The notes below the pieces were generated by a model, which saw only the letters and a program-made list of their open reading frames with translations, had not been told where the DNA came from and did not search any database. A stretch of DNA of 64,000 nt from Planomonospora sp. ID82291 (GTDB lineage: Bacteria; Actinomycetota; Actinomycetes; Streptosporangiales; Streptosporangiaceae): contig NZ_JABTEX010000003.1 of assembly GCF_015711645.1 (NCBI RefSeq), forward strand, positions 558,001-622,000. The letters run 5' to 3'. Shown in pieces: positions 27,224 to 37,170 of the stretch. A program made the translations under genes and the position numbers. Position 1 is the first letter of the stretch, and the number at the start of each line of letters is the position of its first letter.

Positions 27224-27903
27224 CGATCAGGGTGCTGCTCGTGGACGACCAGCCGCTGCTGCGCACCGGATTCCGCCTCATCCTGGAGAGCGAGCCGGAC
27301 ATCGCGGTGGTCGGTGAGGCCGGTGACGGCAAGGTCGCCCAGGACCAGGCGCGGGCGCTGCTGCCCGACGTGGTGCTGATGGACATCCGGATGCCGGGGG
27401 TGGACGGCATCGAGGCGACCCACCGGATCGTCCGCGGGGCCACCGGCGGCGCGCACGTGCCGAGGGTCCTGGTGCTGACCACCTTCGACCTCGACGAGTA
27501 CATCGTGGAGGCGCTCCGCGCCGGCGCCAGCGGCTTCCTGCTGAAGGACGTCCCGCCGGACGAGCTCGTGCAGGCCATCCGGGTGATCGCGGCGGGGGAC
27601 GCCATCGTCGCGCCGAGCGTCACCCGGCGGCTGCTGGACAGGTTCGGCGCCCGTCTGCCCTCGGTCCACCAGCAGTCCACCCCCGCCCGCCTGGACCGGC
27701 TCACCGACCGGGAGCTGGAGGTGCTGAAACTGATCGCGCGCGGCCTGTCCAACGCGGAGATCGCCGCCGAGCTGGTGGTGAGCGAGACGACGGTCAAGAC
27801 CCACGTCGGCAACGTGCTCACCAAGCTCGGCCTGCGCGATCGCGTCCAGGCCGTGGTCCTGGCCTACGAGACCGGCCTGATCACGCCGGGCGCCACCTCC
27901 TAG
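27220..27903 (+). CDS. LuxR/NarL-family response regulator
   Basis: A 227-residue regulator. The receiver domain has Asp55 (LMDIRMPG) and a conserved LLKD near residue 107. The C-terminal HTH (LTDRELEVLKLIARGLSN...VKTHV) binds DNA. It is translationally coupled to the histidine kinase by an ATGA overlap. The signal and regulon are unknown. Confidence 0.93.
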   Translation: MTIRVLLVDDQPLLRTGFRLILESEPDIAVVGEAGDGKVAQDQARALLPDVVLMDIRMPGVDGIEATHRIVRGATGGAHVPRVLVLTTFDLDEYIVEALRAGASGFLLKDVPPDELVQAIRVIAAGDAIVAPSVTRRLLDRFGARLPSVHQQSTPARLDRLTDRELEVLKLIARGLSNAEIAAELVVSETTVKTHVGNVLTKLGLRDRVQAVVLAYETGLITPGATS

Positions 27904-27921
27904 GCGCGTCCCCCGCCAGGT

Positions 27922-27950
27922 CCGTCCCGGGGCGCCGCGGGCCGGGACGG
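27922..27950. terminator. Hairpin between convergent genes
   Basis: Arms CCGTCCCGG (27922-27930) and CCGGGACGG (27942-27950) lie between the regulator stop and the convergent winged-helix gene stop. Confidence 0.55.
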
Positions 27951-27951
27951 G

Positions 27952-28578
27952 TCAGTGCCGCGGGATGCCCAAGGTGACGAGCAGGTCTTCGTGGAGCTGG
28001 AACCAGACGGTGTGGTAGGACTCGACGTCGTCCGTCAGCCGCTCCGGCGCGCCGGAGCCGGCGCGCGCGAGCGCGTCGGCGAGCCGGACGCGGTACCGCC
28101 GGAACCGGGGCAGCGCCGCGGACAGCCGCCCGCAGACGGCGTCGGCACGCCGGTCGAAGTCGGTGAACAGCCTCAGGATCCGGGCGTCGTAGGCCGGGTC
28201 GGCGTGGTCGTTCTGCGTCACGACGCCGTCGACGGACCGCAGCTGCCACGCCGAGCAGAGATCCAGCAGCTCCGGGTTGAGCACGAGGAAGTCGTCGTAC
28301 GCCGCGGCCACCGCGCTCCGGGCGCCCGCCGCGTCCAGCTCGGCGGCGATCCGCTCGGCGTCCGCGACGCGACCGGCCTCGGTGAGGCCCCACCCGCCGA
28401 ACTCCCCGGGAACGCGCGTGACCAGGCCCGCCACCGCGAGGTCGATCAGCTCGGATTCGGCGTCCGGCTCCGGCAGCCCCGTCACCGCGGACACGCGGGC
28501 GAGCTCGGCGAACCCGATGCAGCGGAGGGTGTGCAGCACCAGCAGGTCGGCGCTGGTCGGCAGAGGAGGGGTCGGCAC
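27952..28578 (-). CDS. Winged-helix-like regulatory protein
   Basis: A 208-residue protein. The first 80 residues have a winged-helix look (LLVLHTLRCIGFAELARVSA, then a wing with GGWGLTEAGR). The remainder is helical with no known domain. GTG 28578 has TATCCT 6 nt upstream, fitting a leaderless transcript. It is divergent, with only 17 bp between starts, from the PPDK-like gene, so it probably controls or works with that gene. Confidence 0.65.
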   Translation of the reverse strand: MPTPPLPTSADLLVLHTLRCIGFAELARVSAVTGLPEPDAESELIDLAVAGLVTRVPGEFGGWGLTEAGRVADAERIAAELDAAGARSAVAAAYDDFLVLNPELLDLCSAWQLRSVDGVVTQNDHADPAYDARILRLFTDFDRRADAVCGRLSAALPRFRRYRVRLADALARAGSGAPERLTDDVESYHTVWFQLHEDLLVTLGIPRH

Positions 28579-28584
28579 GGTGAA

Positions 28585-28590
28585 AGGATA
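28585..28590 (-). promoter_or_regulatory. -10 element for a leaderless transcript
   Basis: TATCCT on the minus strand is 6 nt from the GTG at 28578. It lies in the 17-bp gap between two divergent start codons, so the -35 must fall inside the opposite gene. Confidence 0.5.
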
Positions 28591-28595
28591 TCCCG

Positions 28596-30401
28596 GTGAC
28601 CTGGATCCACCCCCTCGCGCCGGAGACCGAGGAGAGCCCGGACGTCCTCGGCGGCAAGGGCCACGGCCTGGTCGTGCTGCGGCGTCTCGGGCTCCCCGTG
28701 CCGCCGGGGTTCGTCATCGGCACCGGGGCGTGCCGCGCCTTCCTGCGCGACGGCCGGCTGCCCGACGGCCTGGGCGCCGAGCTGGCGGCCGCCGTCTCGG
28801 GGCTGGAGGCCGCCACGGGCCGGCGCTTCGGCGGCCCCGGGCGGCCGCTGGTCGTGTCGGTCCGCTCGGGCGGCGGCGTGTCGATGCCCGGCATGATGAA
28901 CACGGTCCTCGACCTCGGGCTGACCACCGGGGCCACGGCGGCGCTGGCGGCCGAGACGGGCGATCCGCGGTTCGCGCTCGACTCGCGCCTGCGGTTCCTG
29001 ACCGGCTACGCCTCGGCGGTCCTCGGCCTGGACCCGGAGCACCTGGAGGCCGCCGCGCGGGCGGCGGCCGGCCCCGGCGGCGGGGACGACCGCACCGGAG
29101 AGGACGACCGCGGCGGTCCGCACGACGGCCACCGCGACGACGGCCACGACGACGGGGCACGCCTCGCCGGGGCGGTCCGACGCGTGGAGGCCCTCATCCG
29201 CGAACGCGCCGGACGGCCCGTCCCGGACGACGCGATGGAGCAGCTGGAACCGGCCGTGCGGGCCGTGTTCGCGTCCTGGGACACGCCGCGCGCCAGGACC
29301 TACCGCGAGCTGCACGGCATCCCGCACGATCTCGGCACGGCGGTCACCGTGCAGGCCATGGTGTTCGGGAACCGCGATGAGCGCAGCGGCTCCGGCGTCG
29401 CCTTCAGCCGCGATCCCAACACCGGTGAGCGCGTCCCCTTCGGCGAGTTCCTGCCCGGCCGCCAGGGCGAGGACGTCGTCTCCGGCAGGTCGGCGACCCG
29501 GCCGCTGTCCGAGCTGGCCGGGCGGGAGCCCGCGGTGTGGGCCGGTCTCCTGGACGCCCTGGACCGGATCGAGGGGCACCACCGCGACGCCTGCCACGTG
29601 GAGTTCACCTTCGAGGCGGGCGAGCTGTGGATCCTGCAGGTACGGCCCGGCGGCCTCGTCGGGCGCGCCGCCGTCCGCGTCGCGGTCGACCTGGCCGACG
29701 AGGGGGTCATCGACCGCCGGGAGGCCCTGCTCCGGGTCTCCCCGCAGCACCTCCGCCACGTCCGCACACCCCGGGTGGACACCGCCGCGGGGGTCGACCT
29801 CCTCACCCGGGGTCTGGGCGCCTGCCCGGGGGTGGCGACCGGCAGGGTGGCCACCACCGCCGACCGGGCGGTCCGGATGGCCGCCGGCGGACCGGTCATC
29901 CTGGTGCGCCCGCACACCTCCCCGCTGGACGTGCACGGCCTGGCCGCCGCGGCGGGGGTCGTCACCGCCCGCGGCGGACCGGCCAGCCACGCCGCCGTCG
30001 TCGCGCGGGCGATGGGCAAGCCCGCCGTGGTGGGAGCGGCGGACCTCGTGGTCGACGTCGCCGCCGGCTGCGTGCGGGCCGGCGGGCGCACCGTCCCGGA
30101 GGGCGCGCTCGTCACCGTCGACGGGACCGGCGGGGAGGTCGTCGTCGGCGCGGCGCCCCTCGCCCCCGCCGCGGCCGGCTCCCACCTGCGCCGTCTGCTC
30201 GCGTGGGCCGACGAGGTCGCGGGCCGCGCCCGGGGCGGCGACCCGGGGAGCGGCGTGGCGGGCGACCCGGAGGGCGGCCGGGAAAGCGGCGGCCGGGGCG
30301 ACGCGGAAAGCCGCTCCGGAGACGGCTCCGAAGGCACCGCAGAGAGCCGGGATGAGGCGGAGCGCCTCAGGGCCGCCCAAGCCGTCCTCCGGAACGCCTA
30401 G
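28596..30401 (+). CDS. Truncated PPDK-like phosphotransferase (ATP-grasp plus phosphohistidine domain)
   Basis: A 601-residue protein. The ATP-binding N-terminal domain of pyruvate phosphate dikinase opens with LGGKGHGLVVLRRLGLPVPPG. The swivelling phosphohistidine domain ends with ARGGPASHAAVVARAMGKPAV (catalytic His about residue 466). The C-terminal TIM barrel that binds pyruvate in full-length enzymes (about 870 residues) is absent, replaced by a Gly/Asp/Glu-rich tail (about 545-600). Residues 160-190 are an Asp/Gly/His-rich insertion. It may pass phosphate to another protein or a small molecule, or it may be a relic. Confidence 0.8.
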   Translation: MTWIHPLAPETEESPDVLGGKGHGLVVLRRLGLPVPPGFVIGTGACRAFLRDGRLPDGLGAELAAAVSGLEAATGRRFGGPGRPLVVSVRSGGGVSMPGMMNTVLDLGLTTGATAALAAETGDPRFALDSRLRFLTGYASAVLGLDPEHLEAAARAAAGPGGGDDRTGEDDRGGPHDGHRDDGHDDGARLAGAVRRVEALIRERAGRPVPDDAMEQLEPAVRAVFASWDTPRARTYRELHGIPHDLGTAVTVQAMVFGNRDERSGSGVAFSRDPNTGERVPFGEFLPGRQGEDVVSGRSATRPLSELAGREPAVWAGLLDALDRIEGHHRDACHVEFTFEAGELWILQVRPGGLVGRAAVRVAVDLADEGVIDRREALLRVSPQHLRHVRTPRVDTAAGVDLLTRGLGACPGVATGRVATTADRAVRMAAGGPVILVRPHTSPLDVHGLAAAAGVVTARGGPASHAAVVARAMGKPAVVGAADLVVDVAAGCVRAGGRTVPEGALVTVDGTGGEVVVGAAPLAPAAAGSHLRRLLAWADEVAGRARGGDPGSGVAGDPEGGRESGGRGDAESRSGDGSEGTAESRDEAERLRAAQAVLRNA

Positions 30402-30490
30402 CCGCGGTTCCGGGAGGCATTGCTCCATGTCGGTACGACGGGATCCGCAGGCGTCCGGCGCCGGCGGTCCCTGGAAGGAGGTGCGTGCGC

Positions 30491-31270
30491 ATGTCGGCGA
30501 CGTCGACCGCGAACGGCCTGGAGATGGTGAAGGACCTGCAGGAGAGGGCCGCCCGGGCTCTGCCCGCCGAGCGGGTCGAGGACGCCGGCGGGTGGTGGCT
30601 GCGCCACGCCCCCGGCTGCTCCTGGTGGGTGGGGACGGTGCTGCCGCACGGTCATGCCGAATCCGCCGGGCTGGCGCGCCGGGTCGCCGAGGCGGAGGAG
30701 TTCTACGCCGCCCGCGGCCTGGTCCCGCGGTTCCAGATCAGCCCGGGAGCGTGCCCAACGGAGCTCGACGCGGTTCTGGCCGGGCGCGGTTACCTCCGGC
30801 AGAGTCCGATGTCGCTGCGGACCGCACCGACCGCGCAGGTCCTGCGGCGGGCGCGGGCGGCGGCGGGAACGCTGCGGGTCCGGCTGGACGGGCACCCGAC
30901 CCGCGCGTGGTTCGAGGCCTGGCACGCCGTGCACGGTCACGGCGATCCGCGCTCCGAACGGGACCTGCTCGACCGGGTGGAACGGCCCTCCGCCTACGCC
31001 TGCGCGCTGCTCGGAGACGACGTCCTCGCCGTGGGCCGCGCCGTCGCCGACACCGGCTGGGCGGGGGTGTTCGGCATGGCCACGCTTCCGGAGGCCCGCG
31101 GCAGGGGCGCGGCCCGGCAGGTGCTCGCCGCACTGGCCGACTGGGCCGGAGCGCACGGAGCCGACCGCATGTACCTGCAGGTGGAGCGCGACAACGCCCC
31201 CGCTCTGCGGCTGTACGACCGGACGGGTTTCAGCGAGTTGTGCGGCTACCACTACCGCGCCGCGGAGTGA
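30491..31270 (+). CDS. GNAT-family N-acetyltransferase
   Basis: A 259-residue GNAT enzyme. The acetyl-CoA loop lies near residue 205 (EARGRGAARQVLAAL), and the C-terminal part ends NAPALRLYDRTGFSELCGYHYR, the standard motif B end. The N-terminal half is a degenerate GNAT-like region, as in two-domain acetyltransferases. The ATG at 30491 is 9 nt from GGAGG; the in-frame GTG at 30485 is too close. The substrate is unknown. Confidence 0.85.
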   Translation: MSATSTANGLEMVKDLQERAARALPAERVEDAGGWWLRHAPGCSWWVGTVLPHGHAESAGLARRVAEAEEFYAARGLVPRFQISPGACPTELDAVLAGRGYLRQSPMSLRTAPTAQVLRRARAAAGTLRVRLDGHPTRAWFEAWHAVHGHGDPRSERDLLDRVERPSAYACALLGDDVLAVGRAVADTGWAGVFGMATLPEARGRGAARQVLAALADWAGAHGADRMYLQVERDNAPALRLYDRTGFSELCGYHYRAAE

Positions 31271-31301
31271 GCGGCCCCGCCGGCCGCCCGCGCCGCGGGC
31301 G

Positions 31302-32156
31302 TCAGAGGCCCGCGACGACGCCGGTCAGCACCGGCCGGGTGTCGCCGCGCCGCCAGGCGACGGCGGTGGCGCACCGGTGGTCGGTCGGGAGCGGGACGAA
31401 GACCACGCCGGTGCGGGCGTAGTGCTCGTCGGTGCTCTCCGAGAGCAGGGCGACGCCCCGGCCGGCCGCGACCAGCTCCAGCGTCTCCTCGATCGCGCCG
31501 GAGCCGACCTCGCCCGCGACGTCGGACACCCCGATGGAAGCCGGATGGCGGAAGGCCCGCCAGACGGGGTCCGGACTGCTCGGCACCACCCACACGCGAC
31601 CGCCGAGCTCGGCGGGGTCCGCCTCCGGCCGCCGGGCCAGCGGGTCGCCGGCCGGCACCGCGACGGCCCGCCGGTCGGTGCCCAGCGGCCGGACCTCCAG
31701 GACGTCCCCGGTGGTCAGCGGCGGCCACACCACGGCCAGGTCGCTGACCCCGGTCAGCAGGCCGCAGGACGGGTCGTCGAAGTCGAAGCGGCGCAGCCGT
31801 ACCTCGCGGCCGGAGACGCGGCGCACCTCGTCGAGCAGCCCGGCGGTGAGCGCTCCCGCCGCCTCCCCCATGAAGCCGACGGTCAGCTCCGGCGCGCGCC
31901 CGGTCAGCTCCGCCTCCAGTTCGTCGGCGGCGCTGACCACGCTCGCCGCGTGGGCCAGCACCCGCAGGCCGTGCCCGGTCAGGCGCACCCCGTCGCGGTC
32001 CCGCACCAGCAGCCGCTCCCCCGCCACCGCCTCCAGGCGTCTGACGGCGGCGCTCACGGTGGGCTGGCTGACGCCGAGGCGGGCCGCCGCCTCCCGGAAG
32101 GAACCGGCCCTGGCGACCTCGACGAACGCCCGCACCGCGGGCAGTGTCACGCTCAT
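31302..32156 (-). CDS. LysR-family transcriptional regulator
   Basis: A 284-residue regulator with an N-terminal HTH (FREAAARLGVSQPTVSAAVRRLE, about residues 20-42) and a substrate-binding domain for an unknown effector. It is divergent from a GNAT gene at 32236, which is the expected target. The start at ATG 32156 is the family-like N-terminus (MSVTLPAVRAFVEVAR). Repeated CTATCG elements in the gap are candidate binding sites. Confidence 0.9.
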   Translation of the reverse strand: MSVTLPAVRAFVEVARAGSFREAAARLGVSQPTVSAAVRRLEAVAGERLLVRDRDGVRLTGHGLRVLAHAASVVSAADELEAELTGRAPELTVGFMGEAAGALTAGLLDEVRRVSGREVRLRRFDFDDPSCGLLTGVSDLAVVWPPLTTGDVLEVRPLGTDRRAVAVPAGDPLARRPEADPAELGGRVWVVPSSPDPVWRAFRHPASIGVSDVAGEVGSGAIEETLELVAAGRGVALLSESTDEHYARTGVVFVPLPTDHRCATAVAWRRGDTRPVLTGVVAGL

Positions 32157-32163
32157 GCGGCCA

Positions 32164-32201
32164 CGATAGCCATCGACTATCGCCATGTCCGGAAACTATC
32201 G
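32164..32201. promoter_or_regulatory. Candidate LysR operator
   Basis: CGATAG (32164-32169) and CTATCG (32177-32182) form an inverted repeat with a 7-nt spacer, giving the T-N11-A pattern of LysR sites. A further CTATCG copy lies at 32196-32201. All sit between the LysR gene and its divergent GNAT neighbour. Confidence 0.5.
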
Positions 32202-32235
32202 GACGGCCGCGAGCCGCGGCGTGGATGATCGTCTC

Positions 32236-33060
32236 ATGCTGATCCGGGAACTGACCCTCGACGACGTGGACGCCTGCCTGGACCTGGCCGAGAGCCGGGG
32301 ATGGGGACGGGAGGAGCGCAAGTGGCGCTTCCTGGCGGAGGGCGGTGAGGGCTACGGGATCACCGATCCGGACGGCGCGCTCGTCGCCACGACGCTCCTG
32401 ACCCGGTACGGCTCCCGCACCGCGGCGGTCAGCATGGTGCTGGTGGCCGAGCGGTGCGAGCGCCGGGGGCTCGCCGGCCGCCTGGTCCGGCACGCGGTGG
32501 AGCGGGCGGGCGGCGCGACGGTGTTCCTGAACGCGACCGCGATGGGCCGCCCCCTGTACGAGCGCCTCGGTTTCCGCGTGACGGGCGCGGCGGCCATGCA
32601 CGTCGGCGTCTTCACCGGTGAGGCGGCGGAGGTCTCCCGCCCGGCCGCGCCGGAGGACCTGAAGGCGATCACCGGCCTGGACGCGGAGGTCGCCGGCGCC
32701 GACCGGTCGGCGCTGCTGGAGAGGTACGCGGACTTCGCCGAGGAACTGCGGGTGGTCGAGGACCGGCGCGGGGGGATCGCCGGCTACGCCGGGCGGTGGC
32801 GCAACGTGAGCAACGCCGTCATCGGACCGGTGATCGCCCCGGACCCCGCCGCCGCCCGGGCGCTCATCGCCGATCTCGCCGTCCGGGCGCGGGGGCCGGT
32901 CCGCGTCGAGGTCGCCGACGACCGCCCGGAACTGGCGGCGTGGCTGGAGGCCCGCGGCGTGGCGGCGGGGATGCGGACCTCGGACATGGTCCTCGGCGCC
33001 GGGCCGCTCCCCGGCGACCGGAGCCGGTTCTTCGCCCCCGTCATGTCCGCCCTGGGCTGA
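32236..33060 (+). CDS. GNAT-family N-acetyltransferase
   Basis: A 274-residue protein with a standard GNAT domain (about residues 1-140; ERRGLAGRLVRHAVERAG as acetyl-CoA loop) and a second GNAT-like half (about 145-270) lacking a clear loop. ATG 32236 is used; GTG 32221 is five codons earlier in frame. It is probably regulated by the adjacent LysR protein. Confidence 0.8.
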   Translation: MLIRELTLDDVDACLDLAESRGWGREERKWRFLAEGGEGYGITDPDGALVATTLLTRYGSRTAAVSMVLVAERCERRGLAGRLVRHAVERAGGATVFLNATAMGRPLYERLGFRVTGAAAMHVGVFTGEAAEVSRPAAPEDLKAITGLDAEVAGADRSALLERYADFAEELRVVEDRRGGIAGYAGRWRNVSNAVIGPVIAPDPAAARALIADLAVRARGPVRVEVADDRPELAAWLEARGVAAGMRTSDMVLGAGPLPGDRSRFFAPVMSALG

Positions 33061-33129
33061 CGCCGAGGACGCGGGTGGACGCCTCCCGGCGGAGTCCGGC
33101 TCCCGGCCTGGCAGCGGGGACGCGGCCGG

Positions 33130-34803
33130 TCACCGCAGCGCGACCCGGGCGAAGGAGTCGCTGGGCAGCACCGGGCTCGGCGTCCAGCCGGTCACGTTCC
33201 TGGCGGCGGCCGAGAACGAGGGGCTCTGCGCGTACGGCACGCCCGGCACGAAGTCGGCCAGCAGCGCGTTCGCCCGCCGGTACAGCCTCTCCCGCACGGC
33301 CTGCTCGGGCTCCTTCTCGGCCGCGTCCAGCACCCTGAAGATCTTCTCGTTCCGGAACGACCACTGGTGGGAGAACGACTGGAAGAACGTGCCGAGGAAG
33401 TTGTCGGGGTCGCCGAAGTCGCTGTTCCAGCCCAGGAGGTACAGCGGGCAGTCGCCGGCCCGGGTGGCGTCGAGGTAGTCGGGGCTCCACCGCAGGACCT
33501 TCGGCCGGACCGTGAGGCCGGCGGCCTCCAGGTCGGCCCTCATCAGCCGGAAGTTGCCCTCCGGGTCCACCATGTAGGCGCGGCTGACCCCGCTGGGGTA
33601 GCAGAACTCCAGGACCGGGTCCGCCACGCCGGAGGCGGCGACGAGCCGCCGGGCCTCGGCCACGTCGTGGTCGTACCGGGCGAAGTCCTCGCTGTGGCCC
33701 CACAGGCTGTCCGGCATGAACGCCTCGGCGACCTTGGCGCCCGCGCCGTACCGGGTCCTGACGATCTTCTCCCGGTCGATCGCGTGGGCGATGGCCCGGC
33801 GGATCCGCCGGTCCCGCATGATCGGGGTCTTCTGGCTGAAGCCCAGGTAGCCCATGTTGAACGACGCCCGCTCCAGCACCTGCGCACCGGCCTTCCTGAG
33901 CGTCTCCAGGTCGGCCGGGTCGGCGTAGTCGAAGGCGTGCACCGCGCCGGCCAGCAGCGCCCGCGCCCGGTCGGCGGTCTTCTCGATCGGTCGGAAGACG
34001 ATCTTGTCGAGTCTGGCCTTCTCACCCCAGTAGTCGTCGTTGCGCACCAGTTCCAGCCGGTCGCCGGGGATCCAGCCGGCGAACCTGAACGGGCCGGTGC
34101 CGATCGGGTGCCGGGTGCCGAAGGTCCCGGTGAACCGCGGCGCGCCGGCGGTCCCGGCGACCTCGTCGGCCCGGTACGCCGTGAGCGCCTTCGGGCTGGC
34201 GATGCCGAACGACGACAGCGTCAGCGCCGACAGCACGGCCGCGGACGGCTCGGTGAGCCTCAGCTCGACGGTCCTGTCGTCGCGGGCCTCGCAGCCGCCG
34301 TACAGGCTCTTGCGGAGGGTCCGGGACTCGTTCTTCGCGAAGCCCCGGAAGACCGTCACCCAGTAGTAGGAGACCGAGTCCGACTGGGCCAGACCGGTGA
34401 AGTTGTACCAGCGCTCGAAGTTGGCGCAGACCGCCGCGGCGGTCAGCGGCTCGCCGTCGTGGAAGCGCACGCCCGGGCGGAGCGTGAAGGTGTAGACGTC
34501 GGCGTCCGCGCCGACCTTCCAGCTCTCCGCGAGGCCGGGCGCGACCCCGGTGCCGCCCGGCTCGGTGGTCACGAGCGTCTCGAAGATCTGGCTGGTCACC
34601 CGGGAGGACTCACCGTCGCTGTGGAAGGCCGGATCGAGGATGGCCGGGTCGGCCGACGAGGCGAAGACGAGGACCGACTCCTGCGCCGCCGGCCGGGCCC
34701 GCTCCGGGGCCGGGTCGTCCCCGCACGCCGCGGCGGCCAGGACCAGGGCCGAACCCGCGATCACCGCCGCCGTCCTGCGCGGGGGCACGCCGTCTCGTCG
34801 CAT
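33130..34803 (-). CDS. Peptide/nickel ABC transporter substrate-binding lipoprotein (SBP_bac_5)
   Basis: A 557-residue lipoprotein of the DppA/OppA family. The signal peptide is MRRDGVPPRRTAAVIAGSAL with the lipobox LAAAACG. RFHDGEPLTAAAVCANFERW is the family signature. ATG 34803 has GAGGTG 5 nt upstream; ATG 34815 is also in frame. It lies downstream of oppF, 256 bp away, and has its own leader, so it may feed the same transporter with a different peptide. Confidence 0.85.
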   Translation of the reverse strand: MRRDGVPPRRTAAVIAGSALVLAAAACGDDPAPERARPAAQESVLVFASSADPAILDPAFHSDGESSRVTSQIFETLVTTEPGGTGVAPGLAESWKVGADADVYTFTLRPGVRFHDGEPLTAAAVCANFERWYNFTGLAQSDSVSYYWVTVFRGFAKNESRTLRKSLYGGCEARDDRTVELRLTEPSAAVLSALTLSSFGIASPKALTAYRADEVAGTAGAPRFTGTFGTRHPIGTGPFRFAGWIPGDRLELVRNDDYWGEKARLDKIVFRPIEKTADRARALLAGAVHAFDYADPADLETLRKAGAQVLERASFNMGYLGFSQKTPIMRDRRIRRAIAHAIDREKIVRTRYGAGAKVAEAFMPDSLWGHSEDFARYDHDVAEARRLVAASGVADPVLEFCYPSGVSRAYMVDPEGNFRLMRADLEAAGLTVRPKVLRWSPDYLDATRAGDCPLYLLGWNSDFGDPDNFLGTFFQSFSHQWSFRNEKIFRVLDAAEKEPEQAVRERLYRRANALLADFVPGVPYAQSPSFSAAARNVTGWTPSPVLPSDSFARVALR

Positions 34804-35059
34804 GCTGCACCTCATAGCCGTCTCACCGCCGGATCGCGGCCGTCCGCGCGGACCGGCGCTCCGGTGATCGAAGGATCCACGGGCGCGAGGCGGCTGGCCA
34901 CCCTCGGTGAGAGGATGTGGCGGAAATGTGACAGTCGGTCGCCGGATGGCGCCGCCGGGACCCCGATCGCGTTCCCGGCGTGGGGCGCCCCGGACACGGG
35001 AGCGTCCGGCGGGGACGTGCGCGTGCGAGCCGCGCCCCCGCCGGACGGTCAGGCCGCGC

Positions 35060-36136
35060 TCAGGCGATCGTGCTCTTCGGGTGCTGCGCGTCCTGCACGT
35101 TCTGTGCGATCTTCGCGGCCGCCGGAGCCGAGATCGTGTCGGCGTTCTCCGGGAAGTGGCAGGCCACCTGGTGGCCGGGGGCCAGCTCCACCAGCGGCGG
35201 CTCCTCCGTCTTGCAGATCACCTGGGCCTTCCAGCACCGGGTGTGGAAGCGGCAGGCGGGCGGCGGGTTGAGCGGGCTGGGCACGTCGCCCTGCAACCGG
35301 ATCCGCTCGCGGTCGCCCCGGTGCTTGACGTCGGGGATGGGGACCGCCGACAGCAGCGCGTTGGTGTACGGGTGCATCGGCGCGTCGTACAGGTCCTTGC
35401 GGTCCGCCAGCTCGACGATCTTACCGAGGTACATCACCGCGACCCGGTCGCTGATGTGCCGGACCACCGACAGGTCGTGCGCGATGACCACGTAGGTCAG
35501 GTCCAGCTCGTTCTGCAGGTCCTCCAGCAGGTTGACGACCTGGGCCTGGATCGACACGTCGAGCGCGGAGACCGGCTCGTCGGCGATGATCAGCTTGGGC
35601 TTGAGCGCGAGGGTCCGCGCGATGCCGATGCGCTGGCGCTGACCGCCGGAGAACTCGTGCGGGTAGCGGTTGTAGTGCTCGGGGTTCAGGCCGACCAGCG
35701 CGAGGATGTCCTGGACCTCCTTCTTGATCCCGTGCTCGGTCTTGACCCCCTGGATGCGGAAGGGCGCGCCGACGATGGCGCCGACCGTGTGCCGCGGGTT
35801 CAGCGAGGAGTACGGGTCCTGGAAGATCAGCTGCATGTCGCGGCGGAGCGGCCGGATCTTCGACTGCGACATGTGGGTGATGTCGTTGCCCTCGAAGACG
35901 ACCTTTCCGCCCGTCGGCTCGATGAGCCGGGTGATCAGGCGGCCCGTCGTGGTCTTGCCGCAGCCGGACTCGCCCACCAGGCCGATCGTCTCGCCCTTGA
36001 AGACGTCGAAGCTGACGCCGTCCACCGCTCTGACCGCGCCGACCTGGCGCTGGAACAGGCCCTTGGTGACCGGGAAGTGCTTCTCCAGCCCCTGCACCGA
36101 CAGCAGCGGCTCACTCCGCTGACCGCGCTCGCTCAT
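35060..36136 (-). CDS. oppF: Oligopeptide ABC transporter ATP-binding protein OppF
   Basis: A 358-residue ATPase with Walker A GESGCGKT, signature [13 protein letters not shown] and Walker [13 protein letters not shown]. The C-terminal oligopeptide-transporter cap contains [20 protein letters not shown], a cluster that may hold an iron-sulfur centre in this family. The ATG overlaps the oppD stop (ATGA). It ends the opp operon. Confidence 0.9.
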   Translation of the reverse strand: MSERGQRSEPLLSVQGLEKHFPVTKGLFQRQVGAVRAVDGVSFDVFKGETIGLVGESGCGKTTTGRLITRLIEPTGGKVVFEGNDITHMSQSKIRPLRRDMQLIFQDPYSSLNPRHTVGAIVGAPFRIQGVKTEHGIKKEVQDILALVGLNPEHYNRYPHEFSGGQRQRIGIARTLALKPKLIIADEPVSALDVSIQAQVVNLLEDLQNELDLTYVVIAHDLSVVRHISDRVAVMYLGKIVELADRKDLYDAPMHPYTNALLSAVPIPDVKHRGDRERIRLQGDVPSPLNPPPACRFHTRCWKAQVICKTEEPPLVELAPGHQVACHFPENADTISAPAAAKIAQNVQDAQHPKSTIA

Positions 36137-37170
36137 GAGGACTCCAGGTTGGGCTTGATCTCGTTCTCCCAGATGTCGCGCCTGAGCTCCGGCGGCATGT
36201 GGCACCGGACCAGGTGGCCGCCCGAGGACTCCAGCAGCGCCGGCACCTCGGTGTCGGCTTTGCCGCCGGTACGCCCCTCGAACGCGCAGCGCGGGTGGAA
36301 GGCGCAGCCCGCGGGCACGTTGATGAGCGACGGGGGGTTGCCCTTGATCGGCATCAGCCGCTCGGTCGGCTCGCGGTCCAGGCGGGGCATCGATCCCAGG
36401 AGCCCCCAGGTGTAGGGGTGCTCGGGGCGCTCGAAGATGTCCTCGGCGGTGCCGTACTCGATGCACTTGCCGCCGTACATCACCAGGATGTCGTCGGAGA
36501 GCTCGGCCACGACGCCCAGGTCGTGGGTGATGATGATGAGCGCCGCGTTGAAGTCGCGCTGCAGGTCCCGCATGAGGTCGAGGATCTGCGCCTGGACGGT
36601 CACGTCGAGGGCGGTGGTCGGCTCGTCGGCGATCAGCAGCTCGGGGTCGCACGACAGGGCCATGGCGATCATCGCGCGCTGGCGCATGCCGCCGGAGAAC
36701 TCGTGCGGGTAGCTGTCGACGCGCCGCTCCGGCTGCGGGATCCCGACCCGGCCGAGCATGTCGATCGCGTGCTTGCGCGCGACCTTCTTGCTGACCTTGT
36801 GGTGGATCCGGTAGGCCTCGACGATCTGCTGGCCGACGGTGTAGAAGGGGTGCATCGCCGACAGCGGATCCTGGAAGATCATCGCCATCTTCTTGCCGCG
36901 CAGCCGGCGCACGTGCTCGGCGGAGGCGCTGACCAGTTCCTCGCCGTCCAGCCAGATCTCACCGGAGATCTTCGCCCGGGTGCCCTTGTGCAGGCCCAGG
37001 ATGCCCAGCGAGGTCACGCTCTTGCCGGAGCCGGACTCGCCCACGATGCCGAGGGTCTTGCCGCGCTCCAGCTTGTAGGAGAGCCCGTCCACGGACTTCA
37101 CCAGACCGTCGTCGGTCGGGAAGTGGATGCGCAGGTCCCTCAGCTCGAGGAAACTCGTCGGAGTGCTCAT
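36133..37170 (-). CDS. oppD: Oligopeptide ABC transporter ATP-binding protein OppD
   Basis: A 345-residue ATPase with GESGSGKS, the signature [13 protein letters not shown], and [12 protein letters not shown]. The cap has [15 protein letters not shown]. It pairs with OppF to power peptide import. Both its ends overlap neighbours by 4 nt (ATGA), so it is tightly coupled. Confidence 0.9.
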   Translation of the reverse strand: MSTPTSFLELRDLRIHFPTDDGLVKSVDGLSYKLERGKTLGIVGESGSGKSVTSLGILGLHKGTRAKISGEIWLDGEELVSASAEHVRRLRGKKMAMIFQDPLSAMHPFYTVGQQIVEAYRIHHKVSKKVARKHAIDMLGRVGIPQPERRVDSYPHEFSGGMRQRAMIAMALSCDPELLIADEPTTALDVTVQAQILDLMRDLQRDFNAALIIITHDLGVVAELSDDILVMYGGKCIEYGTAEDIFERPEHPYTWGLLGSMPRLDREPTERLMPIKGNPPSLINVPAGCAFHPRCAFEGRTGGKADTEVPALLESSGGHLVRCHMPPELRRDIWENEIKPNLESS

